32,592 nucleotides of DNA from JBCBTJ01 sp039818665. Its GTDB lineage: Bacteria > Pseudomonadota > Alphaproteobacteria > Caulobacterales > Hyphomonadaceae. This document shows, piece after piece, positions 1-7,215 of this stretch. Under the pieces are notes generated by a model that saw only the letters and a program-made list of their open reading frames with translations, did no database searches and had not been told where the DNA came from. Numbering within the stretch: position 1 is the first letter of the stretch; every line of letters begins with the position of its first letter. A program made the translations under genes and the position numbers. The DNA lies in assembly GCA_039818665.1 (NCBI GenBank), contig JBCBTJ010000039.1, forward strand, positions 1 to 32,592, given 5' to 3'.

Positions 1-708
1 ACCACTGTCGATCCCGACGCCGATGGCCTTTCCGATGCCGAAATCGAGGATCTTCATCGCGGCGGATTTGTCGTCCGGTTCGCCGGTAAGGACGATGTTT
101 TCCGGCTTCAGGTCGAGGTGGACAACACCGGCGTCATGGGCCGCTTTGAGGCCGTCCAGCGCCTCGGCGACGATCCGCGCCGCCACGCGCACAGGCACTT
201 CCGCGCCGGCGCGAAGCTTGTCGCGATGCCAGCCCCGCAGCGATTTGCCGTCGACATACTCCATCGAAACGAAAGGCACGCCGTCCGCCTCGGCGACGTC
301 GTAGACCGCGACGATGTTGGGGTGGCGCACGCTGCGAGCGCGCACGCCTTCTTCGATCAAGCGCTTCATGGCGCCCTCGCCGTCCATGCGCTCCGGGCGA
401 ATGAGTTTCAAGGCGATGGTTTGGTTCGAAACGCGGTCTTTGGCTTTGTAGACGACGCCCATGCCGCCGGCGCCCACCACGTCTTCGATTTCATAGCGAT
501 CTGCGAAGACGGCGCCGGGCTTGAGGTCCGGGACCGCCGCGCCGCCGCGCCGCGGCTTGGTCGGGCTGTCGGGAACCGTCTTGACGCCGCCGACCGTGTA
601 GACCGGGCCCGCGCTGTCCTCGCCCTGGTGTATCGGCGCGCCGCATTCCGGGCAGAAACTCGCATCGTCAGGCGCTTGCGCGCCGCATCGGTCGCACGTC
701 TTCGACAT
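1..708 (-). CDS. Ser/Thr protein kinase with N-terminal zinc ribbon (partial, C-terminus outside window)
   Basis: 236 codons are visible and the frame stays open to the window edge. A zinc ribbon (Cys5, Cys8, Cys19, Cys22) is followed by a low-complexity linker and a Hanks-type kinase domain from about residue 70. Visible motifs are a glycine-rich loop GAGGMGVVY (79-87), the ATP-binding Lys101 in IALKLI, the catalytic loop HLDLKPEN (197-204) and DFG (222-224). The HRD arginine is Leu, so this is a non-RD kinase, a type usually not switched on by activation-loop phosphorylation. The activation segment, C-lobe and any sensor domain lie outside the window. The ATG at 708 starts 3 nt after the FHA gene stop, so it is the fourth visible gene of a leftward operon. 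Inferred role: phosphorylates the FHA/SPFH partners or an output protein. Confidence 0.92.
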   Translation of the reverse strand, partial: MSKTCDRCGAQAPDDASFCPECGAPIHQGEDSAGPVYTVGGVKTVPDSPTKPRRGGAAVPDLKPGAVFADRYEIEDVVGAGGMGVVYKAKDRVSNQTIALKLIRPERMDGEGAMKRLIEEGVRARSVRHPNIVAVYDVAEADGVPFVSMEYVDGKSLRGWHRDKLRAGAEVPVRVAARIVAEALDGLKAAHDAGVVHLDLKPENIVLTGEPDDKSAAMKILDFGIGKAIGVGIDSG

Positions 709-711
709 GGT

Positions 712-1863
712 TCAGACCTCCTCGAAGGCGGGTTGGCGTGTGAAAATCGCAGCGTTTATTTCGTCGGCGTACGCATTGAAGCGGACGCTGACGGACAAGG
801 CGTCCGGGCGCTTTGGCAACGGGCTGATTTGATCGCCGTCCTTGAGCGCCGCGGTCTGTCCGCGCGCCAATGGCTCGTCGTTTAAGCGCACGCCATTTTC
901 GCTCTCGACGCGGAGCATCAAACGATCGTTCTCGACGTAGATCTCGAAATGGCGGCGCGATATGGCCATCGAGGCGTCTTCATCAAGACCGCCGCCGGGC
1001 GCGTCGACCAGCAGCCGCACATCGTTCGGACCGGCGCGCTTCTTCGCCCGCGAGCGGCCAAAGGACAGAGCGGCGTCCTCCGTCGCAATCGGCCCGGCGT
1101 CCGGGCGGTCGTGCGCGGGGAAGCCACGCCATTCCAAGCGCGCGCCGCGCGGAAACCGCGGCGCGTCGCCATAGCCGCGGATCCCTTGCGCGCGCTCGGC
1201 CCGCTCGGCGCGGACCATGGGCAGTTCGACGGGCTGCAGGCTCGCCCGCTCTTTCGCGTCGGTCTCGCTGGTGATGCGCACGGGATTGTAGACGGTGGCC
1301 CCGTCGCCAATGGAGTCGGCTTGCAGGGTGATCGATTGGTTGACGGTTGTGGCGGACTCCTTCTCCACGGTGAGGACTACGCCGCACTCGAAGAGGTAGC
1401 GTTCTTCGCGCCAGCGCCACCGCGTGGCGACGGCGACGCGGACGCCGAGGCGGTGGGTGCCGGGTTTGTCCAAGGCGTCGGCGCGGACTGAGATCGGGGC
1501 TTGCGCGCCGGCGTCCAGCCGCTCCCAAGGCAGGTCGACGGCCTCCCAGTCCTCGCCAGGCTCATGAGTCCAGACGCCGGTCACAAACACAGGTCGCGCG
1601 ATGTCCGAGCGGTTTTCGATGATGAGCGGCAAGCTGAGCGCGCCGCCCACCTGAACCGTGCTCACCGCGCCGGCGTCGACCAGGACGCCGAGATGGACGC
1701 ATTCCGCGCACAGTCCGCTTCGATCGAGCGCGCCGCCGCATTCCTCATGCGCCATGCACATGAGGATCGGGGAGCCGCACTCGCCGCAGAACGGCGCTTT
1801 CTCGGCCTTCCAGGACGCGACGCAGCAGTCGCTCGTGATCGCACGCGAGAGGACCGGAGCCAT
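712..1863 (-). CDS. FHA-domain protein with N-terminal cysteine-rich zinc-ribbon region
   Basis: 383 aa. The N-terminus carries Cys14, 26, 29, 36, 42, 52 and 55, consistent with one or two zinc ribbons. Residues about 62-200 look like a beta-rich, possibly Ig-like region with no family I can name. The C-terminus is a forkhead-associated domain (about 265-365) with the canonical phosphothreonine-binding elements: GR (269-270), SRRH (302-305) and NG (323-324). FHA domains bind phosphothreonine peptides, so this is the likely reader of a kinase in the same locus. No membrane segment or signal peptide is seen, so it is probably cytoplasmic. It lies between the SPFH gene (4 nt gap) and the kinase gene (3 nt gap). 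The FHA call is secure; the partners are inferred. Confidence 0.9.
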   Translation of the reverse strand: MAPVLSRAITSDCCVASWKAEKAPFCGECGSPILMCMAHEECGGALDRSGLCAECVHLGVLVDAGAVSTVQVGGALSLPLIIENRSDIARPVFVTGVWTHEPGEDWEAVDLPWERLDAGAQAPISVRADALDKPGTHRLGVRVAVATRWRWREERYLFECGVVLTVEKESATTVNQSITLQADSIGDGATVYNPVRITSETDAKERASLQPVELPMVRAERAERAQGIRGYGDAPRFPRGARLEWRGFPAHDRPDAGPIATEDAALSFGRSRAKKRAGPNDVRLLVDAPGGGLDEDASMAISRRHFEIYVENDRLMLRVESENGVRLNDEPLARGQTAALKDGDQISPLPKRPDALSVSVRFNAYADEINAAIFTRQPAFEEV

Positions 1864-1867
1864 CGGA

Positions 1868-3487
1868 TCAGACCCTTAGCTTGGCGCCGCAGCCGACGCA
1901 GAACTTCGCCTTGGCGCTGTTCGTCCGGCCGCATTTCGGGCATTCGACCGTGGCCGGGGCCTCGGTTTGGCCGGGGCCGCCTGCGCCGCCCTGCTTGCCG
2001 CCCGCGCCATGCGCGACGCCCACCGCGCCCTCCATGCCCATGCGGAACATGTCGCGGGCTTGGGCTTCGGAGGAGACCTTCGCCTCTTTGGCCGCCTCGA
2101 CCATTTCGCGCATCAGCGCCATGGATTGCGCGTCGTTCGAGGCCGACGCCTTGGCTTGCTCGGCGAGCACCGCGGCGACGTCTTGCGAGAAGCCCGCCTG
2201 GATCGCGAGGATCTGCGCGTCGCTCATATTCGAAGCGGCGGCGAACTGAGAGGCGCGGGCGTCGGCTTCGGTTTTGATTCTGGCGAGTTCGTGCTCGCGC
2301 TCGGCGGTCTTCTCACGGAGCCGCCGATCGACCTCGGCGTCTTCAGACTTGTTGTCCAGGTCGACCAGGTCGCTCAGATGGTCTGTCTGGACTCTGTTGC
2401 CGCTGCGCAGGATCTCATGATCCGTCAGTGCGCCGACTTTCTTGAGTTCGGCGGCCTGTAGGAAGTCGAGCTTTTCGATCTCGCGGTCAATCGTGCGGAG
2501 GTCGGCCTGCTTTTGCTTCAAGTCGACGACTTGACCGGCTTCGGCGAGCTCGTTTTCGAAGCGCGCCACCCGCTCTTCGCGGAGCATGGTGATCTCGTGA
2601 CCAAGGACATCGAGCTCCTGGCGGCGCTGGGCCGTTTCGCGTGCGTCGACGAACTCGATCTCGCTGTTCAGCGCCATGATGCGCAGTTCGTCTTCCGCCG
2701 CGCTTTCGAGCTTCTGCAGATCGACTTGCGTCTTAAACTGGAACTCGGCGGCGTCGGCTTGGCGCTCCAGATCGCGCTTCAGCATGTCCATCTGCCAGTC
2801 GATCGCGGCCTGCTGGCGCTCGATTTCGGCGCGCTCCATGTTTTCAGCTTCGACCGCGTTCATCGCCCATTCGACGGAGACCGCATTGACGATGAGGCCA
2901 ATGTCGCCGGCAACGCGCTCGACCTCGCGCATCATGTTGCCCTGGAGGTTGTCCTGCAGGCCGACCTCGCCGCGGATCTCGTCCGCGCTCATCCGGTTGA
3001 GGATGGACTGGACGACGCGCTCGGTGAGGTGCGGGCGGATGCGCTCGAGCAAGTCTGGTTTTCCGAGAGACCGGCGGCCGGGTTCGCCGTCGGCGCCGGG
3101 CCGGCGCGCCGCGCCGTGCATCATGCCTAGAATGTTTTCGGGCTTGTCGGGGTTCACCTGCATTTCCAGGCGCGCGACGCCGGCGATTTCCACTTGGTCT
3201 TTGCTGACGCCGCGGATCGGCATGTCGATGGTGAAGGGTTTCAGATCTGCCAGCAGCATTGAGATATGGTGCGAGCCGCCGACGACGCCTTTGAGCTTGG
3301 TCATCAAGCCGCCGACCGAGAAGTGGCCGCCTTTGAATGCGTCGATCAGTTCGCCGTTCTTAAAGAGCAGCGCGGCGTAGTCGGGGCCGACGGCGAAGCG
3401 CTTTTCGAAGAAGGCTTTGAACTCGCTCTGGCGGACGAATTCCGCGATGAGCCGGCTGTCGGACAGGACGAGGGGTTCGGACGGCAT
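1868..3487 (-). CDS. SPFH/band-7-like protein with long coiled coil and C-terminal zinc ribbon
   Basis: 539 aa. The N-terminal 200 residues resemble the SPFH domain of bacterial proteins often annotated as virion core protein-like, which also end in a zinc ribbon. Residues about 215-400 are highly charged and heptad-like, as expected for an oligomerising coiled coil. A Gly/Ala-rich linker (about 485-510) leads to a C-terminal ribbon with Cys516, Cys519, Cys530 and Cys533. Unlike flotillins it has no N-terminal membrane segment, so membrane recruitment would need a partner; the three-helix protein encoded just upstream (3 nt gap) is the obvious candidate. SPFH proteins build ring or scaffold assemblies at membranes. 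The exact function is unknown. Confidence 0.8.
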   Translation of the reverse strand: MPSEPLVLSDSRLIAEFVRQSEFKAFFEKRFAVGPDYAALLFKNGELIDAFKGGHFSVGGLMTKLKGVVGGSHHISMLLADLKPFTIDMPIRGVSKDQVEIAGVARLEMQVNPDKPENILGMMHGAARRPGADGEPGRRSLGKPDLLERIRPHLTERVVQSILNRMSADEIRGEVGLQDNLQGNMMREVERVAGDIGLIVNAVSVEWAMNAVEAENMERAEIERQQAAIDWQMDMLKRDLERQADAAEFQFKTQVDLQKLESAAEDELRIMALNSEIEFVDARETAQRRQELDVLGHEITMLREERVARFENELAEAGQVVDLKQKQADLRTIDREIEKLDFLQAAELKKVGALTDHEILRSGNRVQTDHLSDLVDLDNKSEDAEVDRRLREKTAEREHELARIKTEADARASQFAAASNMSDAQILAIQAGFSQDVAAVLAEQAKASASNDAQSMALMREMVEAAKEAKVSSEAQARDMFRMGMEGAVGVAHGAGGKQGGAGGPGQTEAPATVECPKCGRTNSAKAKFCVGCGAKLRV

Positions 3488-3490
3488 GGA

Positions 3491-4045
3491 TCAAGCCTCC
3501 TTTTGCCAGGAGCGATTCACGACGAACCGCGCGATGTTGTAGAGAATGACGGCGACAGTGATCGCGACGCCGATGGGATGTTCGCGGATGACGGCGGCGA
3601 GGCGTTCGCCGGCCGAATACTGCTCCCAGTACCGCCCCATGATGGAGACCTGGAACATGGTCCCGGAGATCATGGTGGCGAGCGAGAACAGAGCCATGCC
3701 GAAGGAGATCAATTGGGTGGCCCGCTGCAGCATCGTCGCTTGTTCGCGCGCCTTGCGCCGCTCGCTGCGAGCTTCGTCTCGGTCGCGCTTGTCGAGGTCG
3801 CTTTCGAACTGGTCGGCGCGGCGCATGGCCTCTTTGCGCTCTTTCGCGTCCACGCTCAGAAAGTCCGGCTGCGCGCGGCGGTTGCGTTCGGCGTCGTGGA
3901 CGGCGGTGAGGTTTGACGCGTTGCGGCGCCAGGCGACGAACACGGTCACGGCGAGCCAAACAGCGGCGAAGGCCAGGGTGACGTTGAACAAAGCGCTCAT
4001 CAGCGGCCACGCTTCGGGCGGGATGACGGTTTCGGTTTCGGGCAT
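3491..4045 (-). CDS. Small membrane protein with three predicted helices, first gene of the SPFH/FHA/kinase operon
   Basis: 184 aa from the ATG at 4045. A GTG nine bases upstream is possible, but it overlaps the GGAG ribosome binding site that serves the ATG. Hydrophobic segments lie at about 15-38, 111-133 and 157-175. Between the first two is a strongly charged, probably coiled cytoplasmic loop (about 40-108, rich in Arg, Glu, Asp and Lys). I recognise no domain family. The gene is first in the leftward operon and is separated from the SPFH gene by 3 nt. Inferred role: membrane anchor or sensor for the soluble SPFH, FHA and kinase proteins. Confidence 0.8.
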   Translation of the reverse strand: MPETETVIPPEAWPLMSALFNVTLAFAAVWLAVTVFVAWRRNASNLTAVHDAERNRRAQPDFLSVDAKERKEAMRRADQFESDLDKRDRDEARSERRKAREQATMLQRATQLISFGMALFSLATMISGTMFQVSIMGRYWEQYSAGERLAAVIREHPIGVAITVAVILYNIARFVVNRSWQKEA

Positions 4046-4205
4046 TTGGATCACTCCGTGTCTGCCGGGTTCACCGAAGAAGGCGCGCGGTTCCGGCGAA
4101 ACGGGTCAGACGGATTGGAAAAAACGACCAAGGCGGGCCGGACGGTTTGGCGTGGCCCTTGCTGCGCCGACCCGGCTGGGCGAGACTTCTCAGCCGGGGG
4201 AGCCG
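4046..4205. promoter_or_regulatory. Divergent intergenic region between the SPFH operon and the ECF sigma operon
   Basis: This 160-bp gap must hold the leftward promoter of the SPFH/FHA/kinase operon and the rightward promoter of the sigma/kinase operon. I see no convincing sigma70 hexamer pair on either strand, which would fit promoters read by an alternative sigma factor such as the ECF protein encoded alongside. A GGGGGAG Shine-Dalgarno lies just before the sigma ATG at 4206. The regulatory role follows from the divergent layout; no motif was confirmed. Confidence 0.4.
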
Positions 4206-4787
4206 ATGACGAACGGGAATGAAGACAAGGCGAAAGCGCTGCTCGACGCCTGGAAAGCCGGCGACACGGACGCGCGCGACAAGCTCTTCGAGCTCGCTTA
4301 TGGCGAGCTGAGGCAGATCTCCGCCGCCCTGCTCCGCGCTGAGCGCAATATCTCCCTATCGACCGGCGACCTCGTGAACGAGGCGGCGATCCGCATGATG
4401 CGGCTCGATCGCATCGATTGGTCCGACAAAGCGCATTTCATGGCGCTCTCGGCCCGCGCCATGCGGCGGGTGTTGGTCGACCACGCCCGCAAGAAGCACT
4501 CCGACAAACGCAAGCATGAGAAAGTCACCTTGGTGACCCGGGTCGGCGGCGGGGCGGAGCGCATGGACCTCGACGACCTCGACAAGGCCTTGATCCGACT
4601 GTCCAATATCGATCCCAAACGCGCCGAGATCGTAGAGCTGCGCTATTTTGGCGGGCTCACTCTGGAAGAGGTCGCCGAGGTGACCGGATCGTCGGACTCC
4701 ACCGTGAAACGCAGCTGGCGCGTTGCGCGCGCTTGGCTGGCCGAAGCTATGCAGAACGCCTCCGATGACCGAAACGCCGTCGCTTGA
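4206..4787 (+). CDS. ECF-family RNA polymerase sigma factor, kinase-linked type (ECF43-like)
   Basis: 193 aa starting at an ATG with a strong GGGGGAG ribosome binding site. Region sigma2 covers about residues 10-95 and includes the signature LVNEAAIRMMRL. Region sigma4 (about 125-180) has the helix-turn-helix LTLEEVAEVTGSSDSTVKRS. Length and motifs fit the sigma-70 ECF group that is genetically tied to Hanks kinases and lacks anti-sigma genes. The next gene is a membrane kinase overlapping by 23 nt, and no anti-sigma gene is nearby. In the well-studied EcfP/PknT pair of Vibrio, phosphorylation of a threonine in region sigma2.2 activates the sigma factor. Thr53 (neighbour Ser52), just before LVNEA, is the equivalent candidate here. 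Sigma identity is secure; the activation mode is inferred. Confidence 0.92.
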   Translation: MTNGNEDKAKALLDAWKAGDTDARDKLFELAYGELRQISAALLRAERNISLSTGDLVNEAAIRMMRLDRIDWSDKAHFMALSARAMRRVLVDHARKKHSDKRKHEKVTLVTRVGGGAERMDLDDLDKALIRLSNIDPKRAEIVELRYFGGLTLEEVAEVTGSSDSTVKRSWRVARAWLAEAMQNASDDRNAVA

Positions 4788-7182
4788 ATCGCGCGCGCTC
4801 GCGCTATTTGAAGCCTCGCTTGATCAGCCGTCGGAGAGCCGCGAAGCGTATATCCGCGACAGGGCTGGAGGAGACAGCGCGCTCTTAGATCGCGTTCTTC
4901 AGTTGTTGGCCGCCGACACGAGCGCGTCGTCTTTGATCCGCACCGGCGGGGCGCGCGAGGACGCCGCCGACGCGCCGCAGCCTGAACGCATCGGCGCGTA
5001 TAAGATCATCGAGCTGATCGGCCAGGGCGGCATGGGTGCGGTGTATCGCGGCGAACGCGACGCCGGCGATTTCGAGCACGAGGCGGCGATCAAAGTGATC
5101 CGCCCCGGCGCTCTGTCAGACACTCTGGAAGAGCGGTTTCAGCGCGAGCGCCAGACCCTCGCCGACCTCAACCATCCGAACATCGCCCGCCTGTTCGACG
5201 GCGGTCAGACCGAGAGCGGCGCGCCCTACATCATTATGGAGTATGTGGACGGCGAGCCCATCGTCGCTTGGGCGAACGCACGGGGATTGTCGACGGACGA
5301 CCGCCTCGCCCTATTCCGCGACGCCTGCGTCGCCGTGCGCCACGCGCACCAGAACCTGATCGTTCATCGCGACATCACGCCCTCCAATGTGCTCGTGACT
5401 TCAGACGGCGTGGCGAAGCTCATCGATTTCGGCATCGCCAAGCCGCCGCAATTGGAGGGCGAGGCGGGCAAAAGCTCGCTCGACAGTTTGAGCTTCACGC
5501 CAGGCTACGCCGCGCCGGAGCGTTCCAAAGGCGGGGCGGCGAACACGCTGTCGGACGTATTCTCGCTCGGCCGCCTGTTGAAAGATTTGGTCGGAGAGAA
5601 AGCGGCGGGCCGAGACGTGGCCGCCATCATCGGCCAAGCCGCCGCGCTCGAGCCGGGCGATCGTTATCCGTCCGTCGATAGCTTGATCGAGGACCTCGAC
5701 AATCTCCGAGATCGCCGGCCGGTTGAGGCGCGCGGCGGCGGCCCGGCCTATCGCTTCGGCAAGTTTCTTCGACGCCGCCCCCTGGCGATGAGCACAGCGA
5801 CGGCGGTTTTCGCCGGGCTGACCGGAGCCGTCGCCGTCATCAACAGCCTATATCAGGACGCCGAAATCGCCCGGGGCGACGCCGAGAAGCGCTTCAATGA
5901 AGTGCGAGAGCTCGCCGGATACATGATGTTCGACCTCTATGACGAGGTTGGCGAGCTTTCGCGGTCGACGGCGCTGCGCGCCGATATGGCCGAGCGCGCG
6001 CAGAACTATCTTGAGAGCCTGGGCGGCGTGCCGAACCCGCCCTTGGACCTGCGGCTTGAGATCGCCGACGGCTGGCGACGGCTTGGCGATGTGCGCGGCA
6101 ACCCCTCATTCGCTCATCTCGGCGACACGGACGCCGCCTTCGCCGCCTTCGACCGCGCCGAGGCGCTCTATGGCGAGCTCGATCGCGGCCCGGCGTCCCA
6201 AGACCTCGCACGATATCAGCGCGGCCAACTCGCCAAGAGCCGGGCGGCGGTGACGATCTATGGCAATGTCGATGCGGAGACCGCGATCGCACAAGCGCAA
6301 GCAGCGATCGACTTGTTCGACAGCCTGGACGGCTCTGAACTGGCGCCTAACGCGTTGGCGGAAAGCGTTCGGACGCGTGTCGTGATCGCGGACGCCTATA
6401 TCAAAGCGGCCAAGACCGACGAGGCGCTTGCCGTACTCGACGACGCCGAGGCGATGCTTTTGGAGGCTCGCGAAGTGCAAGACGCGCTGCCGCCGGAGGA
6501 ACGCCGCTGGCTCGACCTCGACGCGGGGGCGATCGATTATTATCGGGGCAACGCCTATTACCTGGCGGGCTCGCAAAACGCTGACGACCCCTATGCGCCC
6601 GTGGAGACGGAGCTCGGCGAGAAAGCGATCGCCGCATATCAGCTTGCGAGCGACAAATACGACGCCGCGCTTGAGCTGTGGCCCGGTTGGCGGCGGCTTG
6701 AACGCAATTGGGCGATCGCGCCCTACGAAGCCGCAAGCGTGCTGTCCGAGCTCGGCTATAAGGACCGGGCGGCGGAGAGCTACGACCTCGCCCGTGACCG
6801 GGCCCGTGAAAACGCCGCCGCCGATCCCAATGACGAAGAGGCCCGCTTGGTCGCCGACTCCATAGAGGCGGCGCGCGCGTTCTACATCGCGGCCGTCGTG
6901 AAAGACCCGCAAGGCATTGTCGACTTGGAGCGGATTTACGCCGAACGCTCGGCCCGGGCCGCGGCCGACCCGGACAATGCACGGGCGAAATACCACGCGA
7001 TCTCCGTCATGCGTCCGCTGGGCGACTCGCTGTGGAACCAGGATCGGATTGACGAAGCGTGCGCGCGATATGCGGAGGCGAAGACCTTGCTGGACGCGTT
7101 CGACGAGGACTTCGGCATGACGGAGGAGATCCGGCAGGTCGAATACGCGCTCGTGCTGGACTCGCTCACTTATTGCGAGTGA
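4765..7182 (+). CDS. Membrane-anchored Ser/Thr protein kinase with TPR-like C-terminal half
   Basis: 805 aa from the ATG at 4765, inside the end of the sigma gene (23 nt overlap, suggesting translational coupling). The kinase domain spans about 78-320: glycine loop GQGGMGAVY (86-94), Lys110 in AAIKVI, catalytic loop HRDITPSN (201-208), DFG (221-223) and APE (250-252). The catalytic-loop lysine of HRDLKPxN is Thr205 here. One membrane segment (about 342-362) follows a basic stretch. The remaining 440 residues are helical and Ala/Asp/Glu-rich, like degenerate TPR repeats, and are probably periplasmic. This is the architecture of the kinases that partner ECF43-type sigma factors, so the sigma protein is its most likely substrate. 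Confidence 0.9.
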   Translation: MTETPSLESRALALFEASLDQPSESREAYIRDRAGGDSALLDRVLQLLAADTSASSLIRTGGAREDAADAPQPERIGAYKIIELIGQGGMGAVYRGERDAGDFEHEAAIKVIRPGALSDTLEERFQRERQTLADLNHPNIARLFDGGQTESGAPYIIMEYVDGEPIVAWANARGLSTDDRLALFRDACVAVRHAHQNLIVHRDITPSNVLVTSDGVAKLIDFGIAKPPQLEGEAGKSSLDSLSFTPGYAAPERSKGGAANTLSDVFSLGRLLKDLVGEKAAGRDVAAIIGQAAALEPGDRYPSVDSLIEDLDNLRDRRPVEARGGGPAYRFGKFLRRRPLAMSTATAVFAGLTGAVAVINSLYQDAEIARGDAEKRFNEVRELAGYMMFDLYDEVGELSRSTALRADMAERAQNYLESLGGVPNPPLDLRLEIADGWRRLGDVRGNPSFAHLGDTDAAFAAFDRAEALYGELDRGPASQDLARYQRGQLAKSRAAVTIYGNVDAETAIAQAQAAIDLFDSLDGSELAPNALAESVRTRVVIADAYIKAAKTDEALAVLDDAEAMLLEAREVQDALPPEERRWLDLDAGAIDYYRGNAYYLAGSQNADDPYAPVETELGEKAIAAYQLASDKYDAALELWPGWRRLERNWAIAPYEAASVLSELGYKDRAAESYDLARDRARENAAADPNDEEARLVADSIEAARAFYIAAVVKDPQGIVDLERIYAERSARAAADPDNARAKYHAISVMRPLGDSLWNQDRIDEACARYAEAKTLLDAFDEDFGMTEEIRQVEYALVLDSLTYCE

Positions 7183-7207
7183 GCGGCGCGCCAGCCGGGC
7201 GCGCCGC
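7183..7207. terminator. Convergent terminator hairpin between kinase and thiolase genes
   Basis: A perfect 10-bp inverted repeat, GCGGCGCGCC and GGCGCGCCGC, with a 5-nt loop starts directly after the kinase stop codon. It is followed on the plus strand by a T-containing tract (CTGTTCTGTT). It lies in the 33-bp gap between two converging genes and can form a hairpin in either transcript. Confidence 0.8.
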
Positions 7208-7215
7208 CTGTTCTG

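Noticed and set aside
3546..4205. N-terminal extension of the ECF sigma frame back to 3546
   Set aside because: The extra 220 codons are antisense to the membrane protein gene and crossed by no homology; the ATG at 4206 has a strong ribosome binding site.
6106..6996. 296-codon leftward frame inside the TPR kinase gene
   Set aside because: Antisense to a well-supported kinase C-terminus; no recognisable domain, a by-product of high GC content.
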